Part shown: in pieces, positions 46,201 to 53,897 of the stretch
How the letters are laid out: each line of letters starts with the position of its first letter
Numbering within the stretch: position 1 is the first letter of the stretch
Assembly (NCBI RefSeq): GCF_030381805.1
Contig: NZ_JAUDRH010000004.1
Span: forward strand, 432,503 to 496,502
Length of the DNA: 64,000 bases
From: Chlorogloeopsis sp. ULAP01
Lineage (GTDB): Bacteria; Cyanobacteriota; Cyanobacteriia; Cyanobacteriales; Nostocaceae
Reading direction: 5' to 3'
The notes under the pieces: model-generated
The model's input: only the letters and a program-made list of their open reading frames with translations
What the model was told of the DNA's origin: nothing
Database searches by the model: none
Translations under genes and position numbers: made by a program

Positions 46201-47411
46201 TGGTATATCAACCACCAGCGGGAGCGAGGGATTTATTACCCCTAGATGTAGCTCAAAAACGCTGGATTGAAGAAAGACTACAGCAGATATTTCACCGTTG
46301 GGGATACCACAGAATTATCACCTCAACGCTAGAGCGCATGGATACATTGATGGCAGGAGGTGCAATTCAAAGACAGACGGTGATCCAATTACAAAATTCT
46401 GAAGACGAAGAACTAGGGCTGCGCCCGGAATTAACAGCTTCAATTGCACGTACTGCTGTGACTCGCATGGTAGGTGCTACTCTACCACAACGCCTATACT
46501 ACAATGCTAATGTTTTTCAGCGCCCGCAAGATTATCGACACAATCAACCACAGGAATTCTATCAAGCTGGAGTAGAGTTGTTGGGTGGCAGTGGCTTACT
46601 CGCCGATGCGGAAGTGTTGCTGTTAATTGCAGACTGTTTGCAAGCACTCTCACTCAACCGTTGGCACATAATTTTAGGCGAAGCGGGAATTATCCGATCG
46701 CTTTTGGAGGTGTTTCCTGCTGATTTGCGCAATCAAGTTCGTCATGCGATCGCCCATCTTGATCGGATAGCGATAGAAAATTTACCCCTCAGCGAAGAAT
46801 TGCGAGAACGCGCCCGCATAATCTTGGATCTACGTGGCAAGAGTACTGATGTTCTGCAAAAAGTTAGTAGCCTAGACTTAGATCCATTGCAGCAAGAAAG
46901 GGTCAACAACCTGAAATCTTTGCTAGAGTTACTAGAAAATCGGGAAAATTTTCCGCTCATTCTCGATCTGAGTCTGATCCAAACCTTTGACTACTACACA
47001 GGTGTATCTTTTGAAATAGTCAGCGAAACCGAAACTGGAGTGCGAGTTTTAGGACGCGGTGGCCGTTACGATCAGCTTTTGGGACTATATCATCCCCAAA
47101 GCCAAAGTATACCCGGAATTGGTTTTGTTTTTTTTATTGAAGATTTATACCAAGCTATCTCCAATTCAGTGCAATTACCACAAACTATCCCGGCAACTAA
47201 TTGGTTAGTTGTCGCAGAAAGCGAGAGTGCATACGCTGCTGCCTTTGGCTACGCTCAAAAACTACGCGATTCTACTCATCTGGTGCGAGTAGAGATGGAT
47301 TTGGGAACACAAGATGCAGGCGCCATCCGACGGTATGCACGCGATCGCAGTATTGCCCAAATTGCTTGGGTTAAAGCAGATGGTTCCACAATGATTGAAT
47401 CAGTAATATAG
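46200..47411 (+). CDS. hisZ: ATP phosphoribosyltransferase regulatory subunit HisZ
   Basis: 403 residues related to class II histidyl-tRNA synthetase catalytic cores: PAGARDLLPLDVAQKRWIEE at the start, LRPELTASIARTAVTRM, YNANVFQRPQDYRHNQPQEF then YQAGVELLGG, and FDYYTGVSFEIVSETETGVR then VLGRGGRYDQLLG. There is no C-terminal anticodon-binding domain, which distinguishes HisZ from HisS. HisZ activates the short form of HisG in the first step of histidine synthesis. It is cotranscribed with the J-domain gene. Confidence 0.93.
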   Translation: MVYQPPAGARDLLPLDVAQKRWIEERLQQIFHRWGYHRIITSTLERMDTLMAGGAIQRQTVIQLQNSEDEELGLRPELTASIARTAVTRMVGATLPQRLYYNANVFQRPQDYRHNQPQEFYQAGVELLGGSGLLADAEVLLLIADCLQALSLNRWHIILGEAGIIRSLLEVFPADLRNQVRHAIAHLDRIAIENLPLSEELRERARIILDLRGKSTDVLQKVSSLDLDPLQQERVNNLKSLLELLENRENFPLILDLSLIQTFDYYTGVSFEIVSETETGVRVLGRGGRYDQLLGLYHPQSQSIPGIGFVFFIEDLYQAISNSVQLPQTIPATNWLVVAESESAYAAAFGYAQKLRDSTHLVRVEMDLGTQDAGAIRRYARDRSIAQIAWVKADGSTMIESVI

Positions 47412-47524
47412 GATTCTGTATGCCTGTAAGAGGGAATGTGGCATTTTGGCAACTTTTGTTCTTTAAAAGAGTTTAAGTTAGTCTGATAAATGCCCTTCTA
47501 TAGTGAATTACGAAAACCTTTTCG

Positions 47525-47550
47525 CCCCGGTTGCCAGCCGGGGTATTTTA
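47525..47550 (+). terminator. Hairpin after hisZ
   Basis: CCCCGG and CCGGGG pair around TTGCCAG and are followed by TATTTTATT. It lies 114 bases after the hisZ stop and about 200 bases before the patS start. It is a plausible intrinsic terminator for the J-domain/hisZ unit. The remainder of 47412-47741 should contain the patS promoter. Confidence 0.6.
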
Positions 47551-47741
47551 TTACAGCAGACTCCTATGAACTACAGTTCACCAGCAAGCACGAAAATTTA
47601 CCTTCTGCCTTCTGCCTTATTTTCAGGTGAGATCCCCTGCCAAATTGCCAGATTCTAGCAAACTACTCCTGTTTTCTCTGTGTTGTTTTGTAGATGGAAT
47701 TAAACAGATCATTTAGGGAGCATCTTGTGATTACTGAACAT

Positions 47742-47801
47742 ATGATTGCTAAGTTACTATTTGTGAACACCGACGAAGATGATCGTGGCAGTGGTAGGTA
47801 A
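47742..47801 (+). CDS. patS: PatS-like heterocyst inhibition peptide (RGSGR)
   Basis: A 19-codon frame from the ATG at 47742 encodes MIAKLLFVNTDEDDRGSGR and stops with TAA. PatS of Anabaena PCC 7120 is a 17-residue peptide ending DERGSGR with a hydrophobic MLVNF stretch before it, and the alignment of the middle (LLFVN against IMLVN) and of the terminal pentapeptide is clear. PatS-derived RGSGR peptide diffuses from differentiating cells and blocks HetR, setting the spacing of nitrogen-fixing heterocysts. An in-frame GTG at 47727 preceded by AGGGAG would give 24 residues and has the better ribosome site. No larger gene covers the locus, which lies alone in a 748-base gap between hisZ and a HAD gene. 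Confidence 0.82.
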   Translation: MIAKLLFVNTDEDDRGSGR

Positions 47802-47969
47802 GGAGAAAAGTAATGTCAGATTTATAAACAATGTTTATAACCAAATTTTTTAATTTTAGGTGTGCGTAAAATAGGCATCACAAACCACTATATTTTTTCT
47901 AGAGAAGACCAGAACTGAATCCTCTTGAATCTTGTGATCATCACATAGATTGCCATAGATTAACATCCT

Positions 47970-47998
47970 CCCCACACAAAGAGTTGCTGTTTGTGGGG
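47970..47998 (+). terminator. Stem-loop downstream of patS
   Basis: CCCCACA and TGTGGGG enclose 15 bases, about 170 bases after the patS stop. There is no clear T-run, so it may end the short patS transcript or have another role. Nothing else is recognised in 47802-48159. Confidence 0.35.
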
Positions 47999-48159
47999 AA
48001 TCCTTTGCTTACTGATTCACTGAACGAGATTTGCGCTCGTGACTAGTACAGCAGGAAAGGTTTTGAACTCATGATTCAGGAAGAAGTCATCCCACTAGCT
48101 AGTGTGTAACGTAAAACTAATGCTGTTGCATATAACGTTGCTGGACGGGAAATATCAAA

Positions 48160-48819
48160 ATGAGATTACAGGGTGTAATTTTAGATATAGATGGAACACT
48201 TGTTCTTAGTAATGATGCTCATGCTCAAGCCTGGGTTGAGGCTTTTAAAAAGTTTGGTCATCAGATCGAGTTTGAACAAGTTCGGCCTATGATTGGGATG
48301 GGAGGCGATCAAATTATTCCTAAGTTGATTCCAGGGCTTTCTAGTGAGGAAGGCGAGGGAAAAAAAATTGCCAATTCTCGCAAAGAACTTTTTCTTGATA
48401 AATATGCATCAAATCTCACTCCTGCCAAGGGAGCACGAGAGCTATTGTTGAAGATGCAGGAGCAAGGTTTACGCCTAGTTGTAGCCACTTCAGCCAAAAG
48501 TGAAGAACTTTCTGTCTTACTGAAAATTGCTGAAATAGATGATTTGCTTGAGGAAACCACAACATCAAGTGATGCAGACTCTTCTAAGCCAGATCCTGAT
48601 ATAGTCAAAGCTGCTCTGAGTAAATCCCAGTTGCAGCCCGATCAAGTTGTTATGCTTGGCGATACTCCGTACGATATCCAGTCAGCAAATAAAGTAGGAG
48701 TAGATGTAATCGCCTTTCGTTGTGGGGGTTTTGACGATACTCAACTTGCAAAGGCAATAGCTATCTACGACACTCCTGCTGACTTGTTGGCACAATACGA
48801 CAACTCACCCCTAAGCTAA
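48160..48819 (+). CDS. HAD-superfamily hydrolase (phosphatase of the phosphoglycolate/beta-phosphoglucomutase subclass)
   Basis: 219 residues with all four HAD motifs: the nucleophile in VILDIDGTLVLSNDAHAQAW, the Ser/Thr in RLVVATSAKSEELS, the Lys in SDADSSKPDPDIV, and the acidic motif in MLGDTPYDIQSA. The helical cap lies between motifs 1 and 2, which puts it in subfamily I with phosphoglycolate phosphatases and hexose-phosphate phosphatases. The substrate cannot be read. A GGACGGGAA stretch lies upstream of the ATG. It is the next gene after patS with 358 bases between. Confidence 0.9.
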   Translation: MRLQGVILDIDGTLVLSNDAHAQAWVEAFKKFGHQIEFEQVRPMIGMGGDQIIPKLIPGLSSEEGEGKKIANSRKELFLDKYASNLTPAKGARELLLKMQEQGLRLVVATSAKSEELSVLLKIAEIDDLLEETTTSSDADSSKPDPDIVKAALSKSQLQPDQVVMLGDTPYDIQSANKVGVDVIAFRCGGFDDTQLAKAIAIYDTPADLLAQYDNSPLS

Positions 48820-48841
48820 AAAAAGCGATGATTGAGAACTT

Positions 48842-48990
48842 ACTCTCCCAGAAGCCCTGCGGATGTTTACGCTTTACGCTTACGAGAGCCAGAGGTTCTA
48901 GTTCTCGTTACCAGGTTAAACCTGGTAACGAAGGTTTCGAGGCTTCGCCTCCAGGCTGGTGAAAGATGTAAACGAAGAAACCCTAATCAT
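48842..48990. repeat. Dispersed repeat with a 25-base palindrome
   Basis: At 48906-48930 CGTTACCAGGTT and AACCTGGTAACG form a perfect palindrome around one A. It is flanked by GC-rich phrases (AGAAGCCCTGCGGATG, GGTTTCGAGGCTTCGCCTCC). The CTCGTTACC core is shared with the inverted repeat at 12924-12966. Confidence 0.7.
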
Positions 48991-49042
48991 CGCCTAACTA
49001 GCTCGACAAATTCCAGATAAACTTCCCACCTCAATCATCGAA

Positions 49043-49453
49043 CTATACAGCACCAGGGCCTCTTCCGCGTTTGTCGCTCTCCATTGTTAGTTCGCCTTCT
49101 TTGTCTTCGTTTACCTCTGTTAGTTCTTCAACCCGATTTGCAGTATCTTCTTGTACTTCTTGGCGTGCATCACCCGGTACTTCGTAGTACATTTCTGGTT
49201 CAACCGCATAGTTGTTTAACAAACCTTCTTTGTCTACTGTATAACCGTCTGTTGTCCTGATGCTGTCGCCAGGATGAGTTTGATCGTCAGTAGATGCACC
49301 TGCTTCTCTTTGTTCTGTGGGGAGTGTTTTGTAAAGTTCTCCTTCTCTTTCTTTACGGGCAGCAGTTTCAGCAGGAATTATATGTCTGTCGTATTCATCT
49401 ACCTTAGCGCGATCGGAGCTATCTACTGCTTTGTTATAATTTTCGTTAGCCAT
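49043..49453 (-). CDS. Acidic, hydrophilic, probably disordered protein of unknown function
   Basis: 136 residues with very few hydrophobic clusters and many Glu, Asp, Arg and Lys: KVDEYDRHIIPAETAARKER, then YKTLPTEQREAGASTDDQTH, and VEELTEVNEDKEGELTMESD near the end, finishing GRGPGAV. There is no signal, membrane helix or cysteine. The composition resembles stress- or desiccation-related hydrophilic proteins, but I cannot name a family. AGGAG lies before the ATG with somewhat long spacing. It is monocistronic with a long AT-rich leader region upstream. Confidence 0.7.
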   Translation of the reverse strand: MANENYNKAVDSSDRAKVDEYDRHIIPAETAARKEREGELYKTLPTEQREAGASTDDQTHPGDSIRTTDGYTVDKEGLLNNYAVEPEMYYEVPGDARQEVQEDTANRVEELTEVNEDKEGELTMESDKRGRGPGAV

Positions 49454-49740
49454 AATTTTTTATTCTCCTAAAAAATCTACTCAAATCATTCTCAATTTCG
49501 AGAACTAGATTAGGTTTTTTGGTAATATGAAATCCACTGTCTTAAGGAGTGTTTTAATTACGAAGACTAATTATTTAATCTATCTTTCGATATACCTATG
49601 GATAAGAATGTGGATAAGAATATCGTTATGATGTAATTGTTTTTGACTTCATATGGCTTTTTTCATGAAACATTAAAATTTATTTTTAAACAAAAAAGAA
49701 TTATTTATTTTTTTTATATTAATTAATCAATTAAAAAATT

Positions 49741-49770
49741 GGTCAGGTATAAATTCTTTTATACCTGACC
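49741..49770 (-). terminator. Intrinsic terminator on the minus strand
   Basis: Perfect 13-base arms GGTCAGGTATAAA and TTTATACCTGACC with a four-base loop. On the minus strand the stem is followed by AATTTTTTAATT. It lies 195 bases downstream of the CAAD gene and is the only strong signal in the 511-base AT-rich gap 49454-49964. Confidence 0.75.
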
Positions 49771-49964
49771 TGAAACACTCAACTAAATAAAGAAGTGTAA
49801 ACACAGAAACTTCCTTTCCAAAGCATATGCTCTGGCACACAAAAGATAATTTGAGAATAGCTCCACAGAGAGAAGTTTTAAGATATTTATGAGAAATTCT
49901 TCTCCTAATAAGCGGAAAGTTTATAGCTATATGGCGAAACGAGATTTTGTTTTTGAGCTTACTG

Positions 49965-50390
49965 CTACCCTAGAATCTGTTTTTTAACTAAATCAATTTC
50001 CGCAACTAATTCCCGTCTAGTTGAAGTTTTGAGTAGATAACGAAAAGTAAACCAACTTGCGTAACTAATTCCTATCAACTCAAATAGCGGTTGTGCAAGT
50101 GGAATATCGTTAACTGCGTCCAACATTGCCAAAATAACTTTGATTGAAACAAGTGCTACCAAAACCCAACCTAAACTGAACAGAGGTTGCTTGTATGTGT
50201 TAAAAAATTTTTCTAGATATTCAGGAAATTTCTCAAAAAAATCTGCGATTATTCTATTAATTTGCTGCCATTGGTTTTCAGGGGATTGAGCTGGCGGTAG
50301 CATGGGTAAGTTTTGAGTGTCTGTACCTTCGATTGCAGCTACATCGCTTGGTGAGGCAATTTCTTCGTATTGTATTTTTTCGGTTTCCAT
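49965..50390 (-). CDS. Stand-alone CAAD domain membrane protein
   Basis: 141 residues. An acidic, proline-containing N-terminus (about 1-50) precedes an amphipathic helix (IIADFFEKFPEYLEKFFNTY), two transmembrane helices (LFSLGWVLVALVSIKVILAM and PLFELIGISYASWFTFRYLL) and a final charged helix (STRRELVAEIDLVKKQI). This is the CAAD domain of cyanobacteria, related to thylakoid curvature CURT1 proteins. It also occurs inside some cyanobacterial aminoacyl-tRNA synthetases, where it anchors them to thylakoids. Here it is free-standing. A GGAGAT site precedes the ATG. Confidence 0.88.
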   Translation of the reverse strand: METEKIQYEEIASPSDVAAIEGTDTQNLPMLPPAQSPENQWQQINRIIADFFEKFPEYLEKFFNTYKQPLFSLGWVLVALVSIKVILAMLDAVNDIPLAQPLFELIGISYASWFTFRYLLKTSTRRELVAEIDLVKKQILG

Positions 50391-50713
50391 ATATCTCCTA
50401 TTTTTGTAATAAAAGCTAAATTATCATGAAACAATTTTATTTATATCACTTAATATTGTTATTTCGACATTAGTGTACCTTCTTTTCATCAAACTTTTGA
50501 CAGAATGTTTATCTCTATCCTAAGTAATATTGATTTGTAGTAAATCCCGTAAAGCAAGTAAAAAGTACCAAAATTTAGAGTATATAAAATTACAAAAATA
50601 TGATACAAAAAAAGACTTATAAAGTATAAATTAAACCGAGTCTACGCAAAGGCTGTGTAGGCTCGGCTGTAAAAATATTTATTTTCCTTGGTTTAGCGGG
50701 AAGTTTGTTGAAA
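50391..50713. other. 323-base AT-rich gap
   Basis: Contains the promoter region of the CAAD gene. A GTCTACGCAAAGGCTGTGTAG-like phrase near 50640-50660 resembles the GC-rich dispersed repeat family. No open frame seen. Confidence 0.4.
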
Positions 50714-50824
50714 TTATTTACGTTTAGTTGTAAATGTTGTAGTAAACATCATCAGTAGCCCGCCGATGATAATTAAAATTGCTACTCCCCCTGTGATCAA
50801 ATCCAAAAGATTGCTGTTGTCCAT
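50714..50824 (-). CDS. 36-residue single-span membrane protein
   Basis: From the ATG at 50824 the frame gives MDNSNLLDLITGGVAILIII then GGLLMMFTTTFTTKRK and a TAA. It has one transmembrane helix (about residues 9-28) and a basic Lys-Arg-Lys end, the usual shape of small thylakoid or plasma membrane subunits. AGGA lies 8-9 bases before the start. I do not recognise it as a known photosystem or cytochrome subunit. It sits between the CAAD gene and the corrinoid adenosyltransferase gene on the same strand. Confidence 0.65.
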   Translation of the reverse strand: MDNSNLLDLITGGVAILIIIGGLLMMFTTTFTTKRK

Positions 50825-50867
50825 AATTATTTGTCCTGAATCAATAGTCAAATGACTATTGATTAAT

Positions 50868-52004
50868 TTAAAAATCTACTCCACGCTTAAGTTCTACGCC
50901 TTGATTTGCATAGTGCTTATGGCAGTATACCTCAGAGTGAATGCTTGCCAAATCGAAATATGCGGGTTGATTTTGGCAACGACCGGTGATAATGATTTCG
51001 GTGTGAGGGGGTTTGCGGAGTAAGGTTTGAACAATTGGTTCTACAGGGAGTAGTTCTAAGTCAACAGTAGGATTAAGTTCATCGAGGATGATGGTTTTAT
51101 ACAACCCGGAAGCGATCGCTGTTTTGGCAATTTCCCAACCCCGCTCGGCTTCTACGTAATCTAATTCTTGTCGGGAGTTGCGCCAGACAATGGCATCTCT
51201 TCCGCAACGTTGGTGATCTACTACATCTGGATAAGACTGTTGCAAAGCTGCCAGAGCTGCGTCTTCTGTGTAACCAGTACCGCCTTTGAGCCACTGCATG
51301 ATTAATACACGGGTAGAACCTGGATGATTAATTCCTCTACCAATGGCTTGTAAAGCTTTACCCAAGGCACTAGTAGATTTTCCTTTACCTGCACCAGTAT
51401 AGATTTCTATACCTTTTATTCCCTGTGCTTTGGCGATCGCGTGGTGATGGGGTTTCATTTCTGAGTGCAAATCCGCAATATCAAGTAACTGTTGCGGCGT
51501 ACCACGCCCGGTAGCAATAATTTCTAATTCGTGGGGTTTAGATTTAAGTATCCGCACTACCTCATCTGTTGGCAGTAAACCCAAATCCAGAACAGGGTTA
51601 ATTTCATCTAAGACAACAACTGAATACAAACCAGAGGCGATCGCGCCTTTTGCTACATCCCAGCCCCGTGCTGCCTCATCTTTATCAAAAGGGGTAATTT
51701 CTTCTGGACCAAAAAATTCTGCTCTGCCAGTGCGGACTTGGTCGATCAAATGAGGAAATCCTCGCTGTAAAGCAGTAATAGCCCCATCTTCATCATAATC
51801 CCGTTCTGGCCCTTTTAAAAACCGCAGCAGCAATACACGGTTAGAATTGCTCGGTGTATTTATCCCCAAGCCAATTGAGCGCAAAACGACTCCTAAAGCA
51901 GCTTGAGATTTACCTTTGCCTGCACCATCGTAAACGTGAATTTGTCCTGTAACCCGTTGTTGACGCACTTGTGCTGTGCGAATCCCGATGCCGTTCCTTG
52001 TCAT
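50868..52004 (-). CDS. Tandem-fused cob(I)yrinic acid a,c-diamide adenosyltransferase (CobO/BtuR type)
   Basis: 378 residues from the ATG at 52004 (a TTG at 52046 is also in frame). Two homologous halves each have a P-loop (GAGKGKSQAALG at about 25-36 and GAGKGKSTSALG in the second), an RVL(L/I)..LKG strand and an LDEINPVLDLGLL or LDELNPTVDLELL motif, followed by (I/T)GRG or TGRC. Each half alone would be a BtuR/CobO enzyme, which adenosylates cobalt corrinoids with ATP in cobalamin synthesis or salvage. Both P-loops look intact. The stop is 44 bases upstream of the 36-residue membrane protein gene. Confidence 0.9.
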   Translation of the reverse strand: MTRNGIGIRTAQVRQQRVTGQIHVYDGAGKGKSQAALGVVLRSIGLGINTPSNSNRVLLLRFLKGPERDYDEDGAITALQRGFPHLIDQVRTGRAEFFGPEEITPFDKDEAARGWDVAKGAIASGLYSVVVLDEINPVLDLGLLPTDEVVRILKSKPHELEIIATGRGTPQQLLDIADLHSEMKPHHHAIAKAQGIKGIEIYTGAGKGKSTSALGKALQAIGRGINHPGSTRVLIMQWLKGGTGYTEDAALAALQQSYPDVVDHQRCGRDAIVWRNSRQELDYVEAERGWEIAKTAIASGLYKTIILDELNPTVDLELLPVEPIVQTLLRKPPHTEIIITGRCQNQPAYFDLASIHSEVYCHKHYANQGVELKRGVDF

Positions 52005-52089
52005 CTCACTAAAAGCTCTAGAGTAGCAGTCTTTAATCTTACCCAAGGTTTTACCGAATCAGCTAGGGATGCTTGAACAGAAGCCAGCG

Positions 52090-52340
52090 CCGTGGTGAGC
52101 CAGCGCTCTTGGAGGGTTTCCAACGGACTGTCCTCCTCCACAGGCGACTGCTGTAGACACGTAGACGGACGTAGTCCGGCTTCTCGCAGAGTAGTGGATA
52201 AGCGAAAGTAAGGGTTCCCCGGCATAAAGGAACTGGCGTAGACGTGGCGTAGACGCCCGTAGACGCAAAGCGGCTTGCCGCAGGCTAGGGCGGCTTCAAG
52301 GTAGAGTACCCGAAGGGCTTCCGTAGGTAGCGACTGGCGT
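52090..52340. repeat. GC-rich dispersed repeat array upstream of the histidine kinase gene
   Basis: Dense units GTAGACGCCCGTAGACGC, GCGGCTTGCCGCAGGCTAG, GGCGGCTTCAAGGTAG and GTAGCGACTGGCGTGAG. Open frames of 140 and 69 codons here have a repeat-derived composition and are not genes. Confidence 0.8.
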
Positions 52341-52460
52341 GAGTGAATAGGGCAAGGGACATAGAAAAAATCCAATTCCCGATCCGCTTGCTTGGCGCAC
52401 CCTAAATAGGCCACGATCAACAAGTACTTATGTCATCAAATCAAGATTTAGTAATATTTT

Positions 52461-53837
52461 ATGAAGTGGTCTCTCCAAGGAAAATGGATAGCAGGAGGAT
52501 TTTGCTTAACTCTTTTATTAATGGGGTTAGTTAGCTTCGCTTCATATAAAAACACAATAGAACTTAGAGAAAGTGCTGATAGAGTACAGCATACTTATGA
52601 AACCCTCAATACTCTGACAGACTTCTATGCTAATATGGCAGTTGCCGAATCGGGGCGGCGGGGATATATATTTTTAGGAAGCAAACAAGAGTTAGAGCGT
52701 CATCAAATTGCAGTTAAAAATATGCAATTTGAAATTCAGGCTCTTCGCAATCAAATACATCCAAGCTCCAGTCAACTACAGCGATTGGTGTTGCTCAACT
52801 CCCTGATGAATCAAAGATTCGCTTTATTCAATCAATCAATTGAACTATATCAAAAAAATAAATTAGCATTTCAAGCTCAAGATTTAATCACGGAAAAAAG
52901 TGTTAAAGTCAGAGAAGAAATGCTCATAGTGTTATCAAATATAAAAGCAGAAGAGCAACGTTATCTAAGAATTTCTCTCCAAGAGTCTCAAACTTCCATT
53001 CACTATAGAATCATATTTGAAATTCTGGGTACCTTGTTAAGTTTTGTAGTTGTTTCAAGTTTATGTTTTATCCTTTATCGTCAATGGATAAAGCGTGAAA
53101 AGATTGAAAAGCTTGAACGTTCTCTTGCTCAAGAAAAAGAATTAAGTGAACTGAAGCTACAACTTTTTTCAATGATTTCTCATGAATTTCGTACACCTTT
53201 AAGTGTAATTTTACTCTCGTCTCAATTGCTGAAGGAAATTCTACAGGATTTAGTTGATGAAATCCAATTAAAAAATTTATATAGGATTCAATCTTCGGCG
53301 AAATTAATGAATCAATTAATTACAGATCTATTGACATTAAATAGAGCAGAGGCAGGTAAATTAGAGTTTAATCCTCAATTAATAAATGTAGAAAGTTTTT
53401 GCTTAAACTTATTAGAAGATTTACAGTTCTTTGCTATACAGCCACCTGCCTTAAAGTTTATTAAGTATGGTTATTGTTCTCGTGCAAAAGTGGATGAAAA
53501 GCTTTTATACTCTATTTTGAGTAACTTGCTTTTGAATGCAATTAAGTATTCACCACATGGAGGCAATATATACTTAATTTTAAACTGTGAACAAGAAGCC
53601 ACTATTTTCCAAGTAAAAGATGAAGGAATAGGTATTACACCAGAAGATAAACAGAAAATTTATGAACCATTATATCGAGGTCAAAATGTTGAAAACATTA
53701 TCGGAACTGGTTTGGGATTAGCTGTTGTTAAAAAGTGTGTGGAACTTCACCAAGGAGAGATTGATGTAGAAAGCGAAGTCGGTATTGGAACAACATTTAC
53801 TGTTAGAATTCCTCACACTATTGGTGCAGTGGTTTAA
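52461..53837 (+). CDS. CHASE3-domain sensor histidine kinase (orphan)
   Basis: 458 residues. TM1 is at about 10-28, a periplasmic helical CHASE3 domain at about 35-175 (YETLNTLTDFYANMAVAESG then RRGYIFLGS), and TM2 at about 184-206. The HisKA domain has the phosphoacceptor His241 in SMISHEFRTPLSVI. HATPase follows with N box LSNLLLNAIKYSP, G1 KDEGIGIT and G2 GTGLGLAVVKKC. CHASE3 is an extracytoplasmic sensor of unknown ligands. No response regulator is adjacent, so its partner is elsewhere. It lies 60 bases before hpnH on the same strand, but a functional link with hopanoids is not shown. Confidence 0.92.
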   Translation: MKWSLQGKWIAGGFCLTLLLMGLVSFASYKNTIELRESADRVQHTYETLNTLTDFYANMAVAESGRRGYIFLGSKQELERHQIAVKNMQFEIQALRNQIHPSSSQLQRLVLLNSLMNQRFALFNQSIELYQKNKLAFQAQDLITEKSVKVREEMLIVLSNIKAEEQRYLRISLQESQTSIHYRIIFEILGTLLSFVVVSSLCFILYRQWIKREKIEKLERSLAQEKELSELKLQLFSMISHEFRTPLSVILLSSQLLKEILQDLVDEIQLKNLYRIQSSAKLMNQLITDLLTLNRAEAGKLEFNPQLINVESFCLNLLEDLQFFAIQPPALKFIKYGYCSRAKVDEKLLYSILSNLLLNAIKYSPHGGNIYLILNCEQEATIFQVKDEGIGITPEDKQKIYEPLYRGQNVENIIGTGLGLAVVKKCVELHQGEIDVESEVGIGTTFTVRIPHTIGAVV

Positions 53838-53897
53838 GTATCTTTTTTTCGTTTGTCATTAATGGTTTGATATTTAACACAGGAGTGATGAGAAAAA

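Noticed and set aside
52001..52423. 140-codon minus-strand frame upstream of the histidine kinase
   Set aside because: It lies over GC-rich dispersed repeats; the encoded sequence is what these repeats give in other cyanobacterial genomes and is not a conserved protein.
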